From: Mycolicibacterium sp. TY81
GTDB lineage: Bacteria; Actinomycetota; Actinomycetes; Mycobacteriales; Mycobacteriaceae
Length of the DNA stretch: 64,000 nucleotides
Assembly (NCBI RefSeq): GCF_018326285.1
Contig: NZ_AP023362.1
Coordinates: forward strand, 4,030,001-4,094,000
Direction: 5' to 3'
The position numbers were made by a program, and so were the translations under genes. A model generated the notes under the pieces. The model saw nothing but the letters and a program-made list of their open reading frames with translations. It did no database searches and was not told the DNA's origin. Positions 16,230-25,137 of this stretch are shown in pieces. The first letter of the stretch is position 1. Every line of letters begins with the position of its first letter.

Positions 16230-17608
16230 TTACTTCTCTGCCGCCGCCCGTTGCCGGACTGGCCGTAGCCGCCGAACGGGGCGTGGATGTTGAAGGCACC
16301 GTCGTTGATCTGCACCTGGCCGGACCGCAGCCGGCGGGCCACGGCGATCGCGCGCTCCCGGTCCGCCGAGTACACGCCGGCGTTGAGCCCGTAGATGCTG
16401 TCGTTGGCGAGGCGGACGGCTTCCTCCTCGTCGTCGTAGGCCTGGATGACGAGCACGGGCCCGAAGATCTCCTCGCTGCGCACGATGGCCATGTCGGGTG
16501 TGCAGTCCGAGAACACCGTCGGCCGGACGTAGAAACCGCGGTCGAGGCCGTCGGGCGGGGTCGGGCCGCCGGCCACCAGCCGCGCACCTTCGGCGATGCC
16601 CTGCTCGATGTAGCCGATGACGCGGTCGCGCTGTACCGCGGACACCAGCGGGCCCAGTTCGGTGGCCGGGTCGAAGGGATCGCCGACGCGCAGCGCCTCG
16701 GTGCCGGCGCGCGCAATCGCTTCCACCTCAGCGACTTTCGCGCGCGGGACGATCATGCGGGTCAGCGCGATGCACGTCTGACCGGAGTTGAGGAAGCACC
16801 GGGTCAACCCTTCCCGCACGGCCTCGAGGAGGTCGGCGTCGTCGAGCACCACCAGCGCGGACTTGCCGCCGAGTTCCAGGCCGACGCGCTTGACGGTCTG
16901 TGCGGCCACCGCGCCGATGCGGCGGCCCGCGGCCGTCGACCCCGTCAGCGACACCATGTCCACCTGCTCGTGCGCGACGAGCGTCTCGCCGACGCCCGGG
17001 CCGGTGCCGGTGACCAGGTTGAAGACGCCCGGCGGCAGGCCGATCGCATCGAACACCTCGGCCAGTACGTAGGCGTTGAGCGGTGCGACCTCGCTGGGTT
17101 TGAGCACGACGGTGCAGCCCGCGGCGAGCGCCGGCGCCACCTTGGCGGCGATCTGGTGCAGCGGGTAGTTCCACGGCGTGATCGCGACGACGACGCCGAT
17201 CGGCTCACGGACCACCAGCGAGTTGTAGACCTGCTCCTCGAACGGAAAGCTCAGTGCCACATCGGCGATCGACACGAACGACTGCACCGGCAGCCCCGCC
17301 TGGACCACGTTGCTGTACGCGAACGGCATGCCGACTTCTTGGCTGATCAGCGTGGCGATCTCGGTCTGGCGGCGCTGCAGTTCCTCGGCGGCCAGCTTGA
17401 GGTAGCCGGCGCGCTCGGCGACCGGCGTCGCCGCCCACCCGGGAAACGCGGCGCGCGCGGCGGCCACTGCCGCCTCGGCATCGTCGGCGTCGCCCAGCGG
17501 GATGGTCGCGATGACGTCCTCGGTCGCAGCGTTGACGACCTCGAATCGCTCGGTGCCGATCGACGGCTGCCACCGGCCGTCGATGTAGTGCGAGTCGTGT
17601 TCGATCAT
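16230..17608 (-). CDS. Aldehyde dehydrogenase, 3' end truncated or frameshifted
   Basis: An NAD(P)-dependent aldehyde dehydrogenase, intact for 455 residues from ATG 17608 (CAGGAGC ribosome site upstream). Motifs: PWNYPL (N146), [21 protein letters not shown] (E245) and the catalytic Cys in FLNSGQTC (C279). After [10 protein letters not shown] the expected final about 20 residues ([11 protein letters not shown] oligomerisation tail) are absent. The frame runs without a stop antisense through regX3. A one-base shift in the GGGCGGCGGC run would end it at TAA 16230-16232, the boundary given here. It is divergent from the PucR regulator, its likely controller. Confidence 0.8.
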
Positions 17609-17705
17609 CGGGTTGCTCCTGTCAGGGATCGTCAAAGATTTGTCACTGCGACCTATGCCATTCCCAGGGTGCGATGTGATGCCCGCCATATTCTTGGTCT
17701 GGCGG

Positions 17706-17729
17706 GACAACGAATCGCGCGACGTTGTT
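17706..17729. promoter_or_regulatory. Candidate PucR operator between divergent ALDH and pucR genes
   Basis: ACAACG at 17707-17712 and CGTTGT at 17723-17728 form a perfect 6-base inverted repeat with a 10-base spacer, 27 bases before the pucR start and 98 bases before the aldehyde dehydrogenase start. Autoregulation with control of the neighbour is inferred. Confidence 0.4.
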
Positions 17730-17755
17730 CGCGCGGACAAATGAGGAGCGAATGG

Positions 17756-18979
17756 ATGCGGACCGATCCGGCCGTGACGGACTGGCTGGCGCAGTTCGCC
17801 GAGGCGTCGGAGCACCGGGAGACGCTCGACCACCTGGTCACCGTCGTCGATGACGAGATCACCGAGGCGTTGCCGATGTTCACGGACCCGACGCTGCGCC
17901 GCGATCTCGATGCGAGCACCCGCTCGAACTGGAAGGGTTTCCTCGCCGTCGTGACGCGCGACATCGTCGACGTGCGACCGGCACCCGAGATTTACGACCT
18001 GGCGCGGACCCTCGCCCGCCGCGGTTACGAACTGCCGGTGCTGCTGGCGGTCTACCGCATCGGGCAGCGGTCCGCGTGGCAGTTCATCACCGAGACGCGG
18101 GTCGCCGCCATCGGTGACCCGGAGCTGCGCGCCGCGGTGCTGATGCAGCTCTGGCCGCGGCTGGCGGGCTGGCTGGACACCATGGTCGAGGCGCTCATCG
18201 TCACCTTTTCCGACGAACGCGACCAGTGGCAGCGGGGCGCGCGGGCGAGGCGCGCCGAAACCGTCCGGACCATCCTCGCGGGCCAGGCCGTCGACATCGA
18301 CGACGCCACCACCGCGCTGTCGTATCCACTTCGCCAGCGGCACACCGCATTTGCGGTGTGGGTCGACGAGCCGGTGGCCGACGCCGACGTGCAACGGCTA
18401 CTCGACGCCACCCCGGTCACCGTCAGCGCGGCCCTCGGTGCCGACCGGCCGCTGACGATAACCAGCGGAGCCCGTACCGTGTGGTGCTGGTCGGCCACGA
18501 AAGGACCGTCGAAACCGCTGTCCGACAACGATATTGCCGCACTGCCCGAGTTCGTCCACGTCGCGCTCGGCACGTGCCATCCCGGTGTCGACGGATTCCG
18601 GCGCAGCCATGCCGAAGCGCTCGCCGCCCAGGCGGTGGCGCACCGCCACGGCGCCGGCGCAGTTCGTTATGACGACGTCGAATTGGCTTGTCTGGCAGCG
18701 GGTATCGCGGGCGAAGACGGCATGGCCACATTGGTGCGACGGGAACTGGGCGCGCTCGCGGCGGCCGACGACGGGGCGGCACGCCTGCGAGACACGCTCC
18801 GGCTGTATCTGGAGCACGCGGGTGACGCCCGGGCCGTCGGCGAAATCCTGAACCTGCACCCGAACACCGTCCGCTACCGCGTCCGGCAGGCCGAAGGGCT
18901 GCTCGGGCACTCCGTCGACCACCGCCGCGTCTACCTCGAACTGGCGCTGCACATCGTCAGCGCCTTCGGCGCTGTTTAG
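17756..18979 (+). CDS. PucR family transcriptional regulator
   Basis: A 407-residue regulator. The N-terminal two thirds are the helical sensor region common to actinobacterial PucR-type proteins ([19 protein letters not shown]). The C-terminal PucR HTH reads [20 protein letters not shown] and [15 protein letters not shown]. The ATG at 17756 follows GAGGAGCG at proper spacing; an ATG at 17741 is possible but lacks a ribosome site. Divergent placement next to the aldehyde dehydrogenase suggests it responds to that enzyme's substrate or product. Confidence 0.88.
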   Translation: MRTDPAVTDWLAQFAEASEHRETLDHLVTVVDDEITEALPMFTDPTLRRDLDASTRSNWKGFLAVVTRDIVDVRPAPEIYDLARTLARRGYELPVLLAVYRIGQRSAWQFITETRVAAIGDPELRAAVLMQLWPRLAGWLDTMVEALIVTFSDERDQWQRGARARRAETVRTILAGQAVDIDDATTALSYPLRQRHTAFAVWVDEPVADADVQRLLDATPVTVSAALGADRPLTITSGARTVWCWSATKGPSKPLSDNDIAALPEFVHVALGTCHPGVDGFRRSHAEALAAQAVAHRHGAGAVRYDDVELACLAAGIAGEDGMATLVRRELGALAAADDGAARLRDTLRLYLEHAGDARAVGEILNLHPNTVRYRVRQAEGLLGHSVDHRRVYLELALHIVSAFGAV

Positions 18980-19037
18980 GCCGCGCGACGATCAAGCGGC
19001 GAGGAACGAGCCGCGATGAGGAGTGCGGCAAATCGGA

Positions 19038-20324
19038 TCAGGCGGCGCGCAGGGCGCGGCGCATCGCACCGATCGGGTCGGCGTACAGCCCGCCGAGGGA
19101 CACCACACCGGCGCCGGCTTCCTGCACCCGGTTGCCGAACGTGGTGACGCGAATGTCCCTGACGCCCAACACCGTTCGCTCCGCGAACGCCTGCTCGACG
19201 AGCGGCAGACCCTCGGGGTACTCGGAGAAGGCCTGGCCACCGACGACCAGATCATCGGGGTTCAGCAGGTCGCGCAGCAGCGCCACCGCACCACCGAGCA
19301 CGCGGGCCCGTTCGGCCAGCAGTTCGACGGCCGCGGCGTTGCCGGACCGCGCGGCGCGCAGCACCGCGGCGATGGTCGACGACGGCCCGTCCGCCGGCAC
19401 GATCCGCTGCTTGCGGGCGGCGGCCAGCACGGCCTCGTCGCTGACGGTGGACTCGAGCCGCCCGCTGCCGCCGAGCAGTTCCGACTGCGCCGGCAGGCCC
19501 GAGATGGTGCCGGGGCCGCTGGCCGGCGAGTGCACCTTGCCGCCGATCGACAGCGCGTAGCCGACGGTCTCGCGGGCGTACACGTACAGGCTGGTCATGG
19601 ATTCAGACGAGGCATCGGCGTCGATCTTGCCGCGGCGCGCGCCCAGCAGCAGTTCGGCGCCGGCCATCGCATCGACGTGCGACGCCAGCGACACCGGCAG
19701 ACCCAGGGTCTGGGCCAGCACCGGGCCGACGGGCGCGTCGACCCAGCCGAGGCGCGGGTGGTCGACGTGACCGGTGGCACTGTCCACCACACCACCGGCT
19801 GCGACGCCGACCCACAGCGGGCGGCGCCGGTGCCAGCGGCTCAGATAGCGCTGCGCGCTGCCGGCGAGCGATGCCAGCGCGGCGTTCTGGTCGCCGCGCG
19901 GCGTGGGCGTCTCGACCACGTCGAGGGTGCGGCCGAACAGGTCGGTCGCGACGATCGCGGTGGTGCGGGCGCCGACGTGCAGGCCCAGGGTGAGGAACGG
20001 TTCGTGGTTGACCTCGACCGGAATGCGCGGGCGGCCGATGGCGCCGGCGACGGCCAGGTCGGCCCGCTCACGCAGCATCCCGGCGTCCAGCAGGGCCGTG
20101 ACCTGGCGGTTCACCGTGGCGATGCTCAGGCCGGTGGCCTGCGCGATCACGTCCCGGGCGATGGGGCCGCGCAGCCGGGCCGCGCTGAAAACCGAGCCGG
20201 CGGCGGCGTCGGCGACGCGGAGCGACGGGGCGACGATGTGGTGCCGGGCCAGGAGGGTGCGCTTGGCGTGTGCGGCAGAGCGGACGCCGGAGGGGGCAGA
20301 AACGGTGGAGACGGAAGCAGGCAT
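19038..20324 (-). CDS. ROK family transcriptional regulator (Rv0485-like)
   Basis: A 428-residue ROK/NagC-type protein. A winged HTH occupies about residues 50-95 (DVIAQATGLSIATVNRQVTA, LLDAGMLRE) and the sugar-kinase-like ROK fold follows (LGLHVGARTTAIVATDLFG, WVGVAAGGVVD, NPDDLVVGGQAF). It contains no cysteine at all, so the CxCGxxGC zinc site of classical ROK proteins is absent, and the kinase DxGGT loop is degenerate. Sensing by sugar binding is therefore uncertain. In M. tuberculosis the homologue controls virulence-linked PE/PPE genes. It is divergent from the SDR gene across 195 bases. Confidence 0.87.
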   Translation of the reverse strand: MPASVSTVSAPSGVRSAAHAKRTLLARHHIVAPSLRVADAAAGSVFSAARLRGPIARDVIAQATGLSIATVNRQVTALLDAGMLRERADLAVAGAIGRPRIPVEVNHEPFLTLGLHVGARTTAIVATDLFGRTLDVVETPTPRGDQNAALASLAGSAQRYLSRWHRRRPLWVGVAAGGVVDSATGHVDHPRLGWVDAPVGPVLAQTLGLPVSLASHVDAMAGAELLLGARRGKIDADASSESMTSLYVYARETVGYALSIGGKVHSPASGPGTISGLPAQSELLGGSGRLESTVSDEAVLAAARKQRIVPADGPSSTIAAVLRAARSGNAAAVELLAERARVLGGAVALLRDLLNPDDLVVGGQAFSEYPEGLPLVEQAFAERTVLGVRDIRVTTFGNRVQEAGAGVVSLGGLYADPIGAMRRALRAA

Positions 20325-20506
20325 TTGGGTGTCCTAGGGAAGAAGTCGGGCTGGTGGGTCCTGGGGCCACACCTGCCGACAGCTAGGACGAAGATATCCG
20401 TGTCGTGAGTCAGGCGCAGCGCGAAGCGCGACAACAACAACACGAACGCCGCACAGCGACGCCGGATGCCTGACTGATGATCACGGAAGGAACTTAGCAC
20501 GCCCAC

Positions 20507-20512
20507 TAAGGT
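20507..20512 (+). promoter_or_regulatory. -10 element for the Rv0484c-like SDR gene (leaderless)
   Basis: TAAGGT ends seven bases before the ATG at 20520, and no ribosome binding site is present. Confidence 0.5.
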
Positions 20513-20519
20513 CGGTCAT

Positions 20520-21281
20520 ATGCCAGCTGACGAACGCTCCGTACGCATCGCGGTGGTCACCGGCGCCAGTTCCGGAATCGGCGCCGCCACCGCGAAAACC
20601 CTTGCCACCCTTGGCTTTCATGTCGTCTGTGCGGCCCGACGCGCGGACCGGATCACCGCCCTCGCAGCCGAGATCGGCGGCACCGCGGTTGTGACGGACG
20701 TCACCGACCAGGATTCGGTGGACGCGCTTGCGGCCCAGGTCAAAGGCCTGGGACCGGTACACGTCCTGGTCAACAACGCCGGCGGCGCCAAGGGTCTGGC
20801 GCCGGTCGCGGAGGCCGATCTGGAGCACTGGGACTGGATGTGGCGGACCAACGTGCTGGGCACCCTTCGGGTGACGCGCGCGTTGCTGCCCGCGCTGATC
20901 GATTCGGGTGACGGACTCGTCGTCACCGTCACGTCCATCGCGGCATTGGAGACGTACGACAACGGCGCCGGGTACATCGCCGCCAAGCACGGCCAGGGCG
21001 CCCTGCACCGCACGCTGCGCGGCGAATTGTTGGGAAAACCGGTGCGGCTCACCGAGATTGCGCCCGGCGCCGTCGAGACGGAGTTCTCGCTGGTGCGGTT
21101 CGACGGTGACGCCGAGCGCGCGGGCGCGGTGTATCAGGGCATCACGCCACTGGTCGCCGAGGACGTCGCGGAGGTCATCGGTTTCGTGGCGTCACGGCCG
21201 CCGCACGTCGATCTGGACCAGATCGTCATGCGGCCGCGCGACCAGGCGCCCTACAGCCGCTTCAGCCGCCGGCCGCAGTAG
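20520..21281 (+). CDS. SDR family NADP-dependent oxidoreductase (Rv0484c-like)
   Basis: A 253-residue classical short-chain dehydrogenase. The cofactor motif TGASSGIG is at residues 14-21, NNAGG at 85-89, and the catalytic triad is S139, Y152 and K156 (GYIAAK). AARRADR after strand two favours NADP(H). The substrate is unknown; related proteins act on small hydroxy acids such as serine or 3-hydroxypropionate. Its last 20 bases overlap the 3' end of the convergent lprQ gene. Confidence 0.9.
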   Translation: MPADERSVRIAVVTGASSGIGAATAKTLATLGFHVVCAARRADRITALAAEIGGTAVVTDVTDQDSVDALAAQVKGLGPVHVLVNNAGGAKGLAPVAEADLEHWDWMWRTNVLGTLRVTRALLPALIDSGDGLVVTVTSIAALETYDNGAGYIAAKHGQGALHRTLRGELLGKPVRLTEIAPGAVETEFSLVRFDGDAERAGAVYQGITPLVAEDVAEVIGFVASRPPHVDLDQIVMRPRDQAPYSRFSRRPQ

Positions 21282-22677
21282 TCGTCGTCGGGGCCGGCAG
21301 ACTCGAAGTCGAAGTCGACGTCGCTGTCGAGGTCGTCGTCGAGGTGGACGACGACGTCGACGGGGCGGTCGACGAAGTGGTGGCCGGGCCCGTCGGCGGC
21401 GGTGTCGTCGTGGTCGTCGGCGTACCCGAATACGTCGGTGCGTCGGTCGGGGTGGCCGGCGCACTCTGCGGGATGGACGTCTCCGGCGGTGCGGCGTTGG
21501 CCGGCGGCAACGCGGACATCGACACCCAGGTGGCCCAGTCGACGGCCCAGTCCCAGATGTCGCCGTCGGCGTAGGACAGCTGGATCGACGTGCCCGTCAC
21601 CTCGACCGGGTCGCCGTAGATGGCGGTCTGGAAGTACTGCTGCGCGTTGTCGGTCGACAGGTTGATACAGCCGTTGGTGACGTTGGTGTTGCCCTGTGCG
21701 CCCGAACTGGCCGGGTTGGCGTGGATGAACTCACCGTTGTTGGAGATCCGCACGGCCCAGCGTTCGTGGACGTTCGAGTAGCCGGCGGCCGGGTTGGACA
21801 TCCAGAAGTCCGCGTACTTCTCGGTGACGACGTGGATGCCGCTGCGCGTCACGTTGCGCGGCTTGTCGGCCTCGCCGTAGCTACACGGGAAGTCGAACAG
21901 CACGCCGCCGTCGGTGATCACCTGGATGCGGTGGCTGGTGGCGTCGGCCTTGACCACCTGGCGCCGGCCGATGTTGATCTCCAGCGTGCTGTCCTGCGCG
22001 CCGTAGGCGTCGTCGCCGAACGGGACGCCGTACAACTTCGCCGAGACGCTGACCTTGGTGCCGGGCGGGTAGTACTCGCGCGGCCGCCAGTGCATGCGCG
22101 CGCCCTCACGCTCGTCGGGCAGCCAGGCCCAACTGCCCTCGACCGGCGGGTCGGTGACGACCTTGACGTTGCGCTCGACCGAGGCCTTGTCGCTGATCGA
22201 GGAGTCGAACTGCAGGATGATCGGCGCCGCCACGCCGACGGTCTGCCCGTCGGCGAGCTGGAACTGGCCGTTGACCTGCTTGGTCGGGTTGACGGTCGTG
22301 AACGTCGCGGACACCGGCACGGACTTGCCGTCCCGGCCGACGACGGAACCGGTGAACGTGTACGTCGCGCCGAAGCCGAGCGGCTCGGCGGCGTTGAACG
22401 ACGTGCGGTCCTTGTTGAACACCGCGGCGACGACCTTGCCGTCGCCGTTGGTCAGCGTCAGCTTCTGGAACCAGCCGTCGGTGACATCGACGCCGACGCT
22501 GCTGGTCGGCACCACATCGGTGGCGCCGTTGGCGGGCCGGTAGGTGATGACGGGCGCCGCGGTCTCTTTGGCAGGGGCCGAAGAGCCAGATCCGTTCGAT
22601 TTGTCGGAGCACGCGGCGAGCACGCCGGAAGTGCCGACGGCAATCGCGGTCAGCATCTGTCGCCGGTTCACACTCAC
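21262..22677 (-). CDS. lprQ: L,D-transpeptidase lipoprotein LprQ (LdtMt5-like)
   Basis: Exported peptidoglycan cross-linking enzyme forming 3-3 links. A twin-arginine-like signal ([12 protein letters not shown]) ends in the lipobox LAAC, so it is probably an anchored lipoprotein. Bacterial Ig-like domains follow ([35 protein letters not shown]). The YkuD domain contains [12 protein letters not shown] and the catalytic Cys in [10 protein letters not shown]. The about 80-residue C-terminal tail is a Ser/Thr/Pro low-complexity stretch, longer than I recall for M. tuberculosis. GTG at 22677 is chosen because it lies after the murB stop; an ATG at 22716 would overlap murB. Confidence 0.92.
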   Translation of the reverse strand: MSVNRRQMLTAIAVGTSGVLAACSDKSNGSGSSAPAKETAAPVITYRPANGATDVVPTSSVGVDVTDGWFQKLTLTNGDGKVVAAVFNKDRTSFNAAEPLGFGATYTFTGSVVGRDGKSVPVSATFTTVNPTKQVNGQFQLADGQTVGVAAPIILQFDSSISDKASVERNVKVVTDPPVEGSWAWLPDEREGARMHWRPREYYPPGTKVSVSAKLYGVPFGDDAYGAQDSTLEINIGRRQVVKADATSHRIQVITDGGVLFDFPCSYGEADKPRNVTRSGIHVVTEKYADFWMSNPAAGYSNVHERWAVRISNNGEFIHANPASSGAQGNTNVTNGCINLSTDNAQQYFQTAIYGDPVEVTGTSIQLSYADGDIWDWAVDWATWVSMSALPPANAAPPETSIPQSAPATPTDAPTYSGTPTTTTTPPPTGPATTSSTAPSTSSSTSTTTSTATSTSTSSLPAPTTTTAAGG

Positions 22678-22691
22678 AGGTTCGAATTTAC

Positions 22692-23750
22692 CTACAGCGA
22701 ACAGCCGATTAAGCACGGTTCCGGTGTGAGATCTATCCCGAAAGCGGCCTTGACGCCGTCCCGAACCGTCCTGGCCAGCGCTAATACATCGGCGCTGCCA
22801 GCAAAGCCCCGGTTGGTCAGGGCCAGCGCGTGCTTGGTCGAGAGCCGGGCCGGGGCGCCGTCACCCGGGTATCCCTTGCCGAAACCGGCCTGTTCCACGA
22901 GCCAGCCGGCCGCCAGCTTGACCCCGTTCGGCGCCGGGTAATTCGGCACGGGACCGTCGGTGGCGGCCTGGATGCGTTCGAAAACGTCCTGCGCGACGAC
23001 CGGGTTGGTGAAGAACGAGCCGGCGCTCCAGGTGTCGTGGTCGGCGGCGTCGGACACCATCCCCTTGCCGCGCCGCAACGCCAGCACCGCCTCGCGGACC
23101 TTGACCGCATCGACCCGGGTACCCGGCTCGGCGCCCAGGCGGGTCGCCAGTTCGCCGTACCGCAGCGGGGCGCTGAGCCCGTCCGGGTTCAGGGTGAACT
23201 CCACCTCCAGCACGACGGCGTGGTCGGAGTTCTTCAGCACGCTGTGCCGGTAGCCGAAATCCAGCGTCTCGGGGCTCACCCAGCTGTCGGTCCCGGTCTC
23301 GCGGTCGAACAGCCGGACCCGGGTGATGACGTCGGCGACCTCGGCCCCGTAGGCGCCGACGTTCTGCACCGGTGTCGCCCCGGCCGAGCCCGGGATGCCG
23401 GACAGGCATTCCAGCCCGCCGAGCCCGTGTGCCAGCGAGGCCACGACGACGTCGTCCCACAGCGCGCCGGCCTCGGCGCGCACCACGTTGCCGTCGACGG
23501 TGATCTCGGTGTTCGCCAGCAGCACCACCGTCAAATCACGCAGATCGTCGGCCACCAGCACATTCGACCCGCCCGCCAGCACCAGCACCGGGCCCGGGTG
23601 ATCCCGCAGCGCGGTGAGCGCGCCGACCACCTTGGCGGTGGTATCGCAGGTGATCAGGCGGGCTGCCACCGGTCCGACGCGGAACGAGGTCAGGGGTGCC
23701 AGCGGCACGTCGTAGTCGACCGCCGCGCCCCCGATATCCGAACTGACCAC
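22692..23750 (-). CDS. murB: UDP-N-acetylenolpyruvoylglucosamine reductase
   Basis: A 352-residue FAD enzyme reducing UDP-GlcNAc-enolpyruvate to UDP-MurNAc in peptidoglycan precursor synthesis. FAD-binding blocks [12 protein letters not shown] and [21 protein letters not shown] are present. The catalytic serine lies in [12 protein letters not shown], and [13 protein letters not shown] and [10 protein letters not shown] complete the type I MurB pattern. The start is GTG at 23750. It is 14 bases upstream of lprQ, giving a cell-wall operon, and shares a compact divergent promoter with the DUF2505-like gene. Confidence 0.95.
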   Translation of the reverse strand: MVSSDIGGAAVDYDVPLAPLTSFRVGPVAARLITCDTTAKVVGALTALRDHPGPVLVLAGGSNVLVADDLRDLTVVLLANTEITVDGNVVRAEAGALWDDVVVASLAHGLGGLECLSGIPGSAGATPVQNVGAYGAEVADVITRVRLFDRETGTDSWVSPETLDFGYRHSVLKNSDHAVVLEVEFTLNPDGLSAPLRYGELATRLGAEPGTRVDAVKVREAVLALRRGKGMVSDAADHDTWSAGSFFTNPVVAQDVFERIQAATDGPVPNYPAPNGVKLAAGWLVEQAGFGKGYPGDGAPARLSTKHALALTNRGFAGSADVLALARTVRDGVKAAFGIDLTPEPCLIGCSL

Positions 23751-23758
23751 GGCCGCTA

Positions 23759-23768
23759 ACGGTAGCGT
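23759..23768. promoter_or_regulatory. Overlapping divergent -10 boxes (murB / DUF2505-like gene)
   Basis: TAGCGT on the plus strand (23763-23768) ends eight bases before ATG 23777. TACCGT on the minus strand (23759-23764) ends eight bases before the murB GTG at 23750. The two boxes share two base pairs, so the polymerases cannot occupy both at once. Confidence 0.5.
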
Positions 23769-23776
23769 GGCCGATT

Positions 23777-24283
23777 ATGGCCCGCTCTTTCGACATGGTT
23801 GCCGAATACCTCGGCACCGTGGCGCAGGTGCACACCGCCTTCTGCAACAAGGACTACTGGCTGGACCGGCTGGCGGAGGGCAGCGCCGACGTCTCGGCGC
23901 TCGACTCATTCGCCGAGGACGGCCGGGGCGGCACGGACATCACCACGACGCAGACCATGCGCGCGGCCGGCCTGCCCAGCATCGTCACGCAGTTCCACTT
24001 CGGTGACCTCAGCCTGGTGCGCGAAGAGCACTGGGGCCCGCTGACCGACGGCCGGGCCATCGGGACGGTGCGCAGCCGCGTCCCCGGCGCGCCGGCGACC
24101 ATCACCGGCACGGGTGTCCTGACGGCCGCCGGTGACGGTGCGCGACTGGACTTCTCGGCGAACGTCGAGGTCCGCATCCCGCTCGTCGGCGGCAAGCTCG
24201 AGTCCATGCTGGGCCAGCAGCTGCGGTATCTGATCGAGCTGGAGCAGAAATTCACCGACGACTGGATCGCCGCCCGCTGGTGA
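23777..24283 (+). CDS. DUF2505 domain-containing protein (Rv0481c-like)
   Basis: A 168-residue SRPBCC-like protein. The N-terminal pattern MARSFDMVAEYLGTVAQVHTAFCNKDYW is split here as SFDMVAEYLGTVAQVH then AFCNKDYWLDRL, typical of the family. The centre is beta-rich, and the C-terminal helix GGKLESMLGQQLRYLIEL is the lid. It may bind a hydrophobic ligand; no catalytic residues are apparent. It is divergent from murB and runs with the downstream forward-strand set. Confidence 0.85.
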   Translation: MARSFDMVAEYLGTVAQVHTAFCNKDYWLDRLAEGSADVSALDSFAEDGRGGTDITTTQTMRAAGLPSIVTQFHFGDLSLVREEHWGPLTDGRAIGTVRSRVPGAPATITGTGVLTAAGDGARLDFSANVEVRIPLVGGKLESMLGQQLRYLIELEQKFTDDWIAARW

Positions 24284-24291
24284 GCCGCCCA

Positions 24292-24297
24292 TAAACT
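24292..24297 (+). promoter_or_regulatory. -10 element for the methyltransferase-like gene (leaderless)
   Basis: TAAACT ends six bases before the ATG at 24304. Confidence 0.4.
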
Positions 24298-24303
24298 CGG
24301 GCC

Positions 24304-25113
24304 ATGAATTCGCCCGTGGGCCAGCCACGGAGTACACCTGTCGGCCAGCCGACGCGCGGCACCACGGGTTACAACCGGCTGCGCCGCAGCGACCGCTGGC
24401 TGGTCCACTCGCCACGGGTGCGGGCGCTGCTGCGCGCCGCGCCGGACCCCGTGGTCGTCGACCTCGGGTACGGCGCGCTTCCGGTGACCACCGTGGAACT
24501 GGCCTCACGGCTGCGCACGGTCCGGGCCGATGTGCGGGTCGTCGGTCTGGAGATCCACCCGGAGCGGGTACGGCTGGCCCGTGAACTGGCCGGCGACATC
24601 GTCGAATTCGGCCTCGGCGGCTTCGAATTGGCCGGGCACACACCGGTTTTGGTGCGCGCGTTCAACGTGCTGCGGCAGTACGACGTCGCCGACGTACCCG
24701 CCGCATGGGCGGAGATGACGGGGCGGCTGGCACCGGGCGGGCTGCTGGTCGACGGCACCTGCGACGAATTGGGACGACGCTGCTGCTGGGTCCTGCTCGA
24801 CGCCGACGGGCCGGTGAGCCTGACGCTGTCGTGCGACCCGTTCGCCATCGAACGGCCCTCCGATCTGGCCGAGCGCCTACCGAAAGTGCTTATCCACCAC
24901 AATGTTCCGGGCCAGCCGATCCACCGGCTGCTGCAGGCCGCCGACCGCGCCTGGGCCACCTCGGCCGGGCACGGGGTGTTCGGGCCGCGCGTCCGGTGGC
25001 GCGCGATGCTCGACCTGCTGGTGGCCGAGGGCCTGCCGCTCGAGCCGCCGCGGCGCCGGCTGCGCGACGGCGTGCTGACGGTGCCGTGGTCGGCCGTCGC
25101 GCCCACATCGTGA
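24304..25113 (+). CDS. Class I SAM-dependent methyltransferase-like protein
   Basis: A 269-residue Rossmann-type methyltransferase. VVVDLGYGALPVTTVEL is motif I (an unusual GYG in place of GxG), VVGLEIHPERVRLAREL carries the acidic residue after strand two, and LAPGGLLVDGT is the post-catalytic strand. The N-terminal 20 residues are Pro/Gly/Gln-rich and probably disordered. It has no counterpart I recall at this spot in H37Rv, so it may be a lineage gain or tubercle-bacillus loss. The substrate is unknown. Confidence 0.78.
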   Translation: MNSPVGQPRSTPVGQPTRGTTGYNRLRRSDRWLVHSPRVRALLRAAPDPVVVDLGYGALPVTTVELASRLRTVRADVRVVGLEIHPERVRLARELAGDIVEFGLGGFELAGHTPVLVRAFNVLRQYDVADVPAAWAEMTGRLAPGGLLVDGTCDELGRRCCWVLLDADGPVSLTLSCDPFAIERPSDLAERLPKVLIHHNVPGQPIHRLLQAADRAWATSAGHGVFGPRVRWRAMLDLLVAEGLPLEPPRRRLRDGVLTVPWSAVAPTS

Positions 25114-25124
25114 CGACGAGCGCA

Positions 25125-25130
25125 TAGGGT
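25125..25130 (+). promoter_or_regulatory. -10 element for the GH3 gene (leaderless)
   Basis: TAGGGT ends seven bases before the ATG at 25138. Confidence 0.45.
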
Positions 25131-25137
25131 TCGCCGT

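Noticed and set aside
15443..17608. Very long open frame on the minus strand running from the aldehyde dehydrogenase through regX3
   Set aside because: Only the part matching aldehyde dehydrogenase has family features; the rest is antisense to the well-conserved regX3 and is open because of high GC content.
21285..21420. GTCGTCGTC-type simple repeats as a possible repeat locus
   Set aside because: They encode the Thr/Ser tail of LprQ in frame. Length variation is possible but it is coding sequence.
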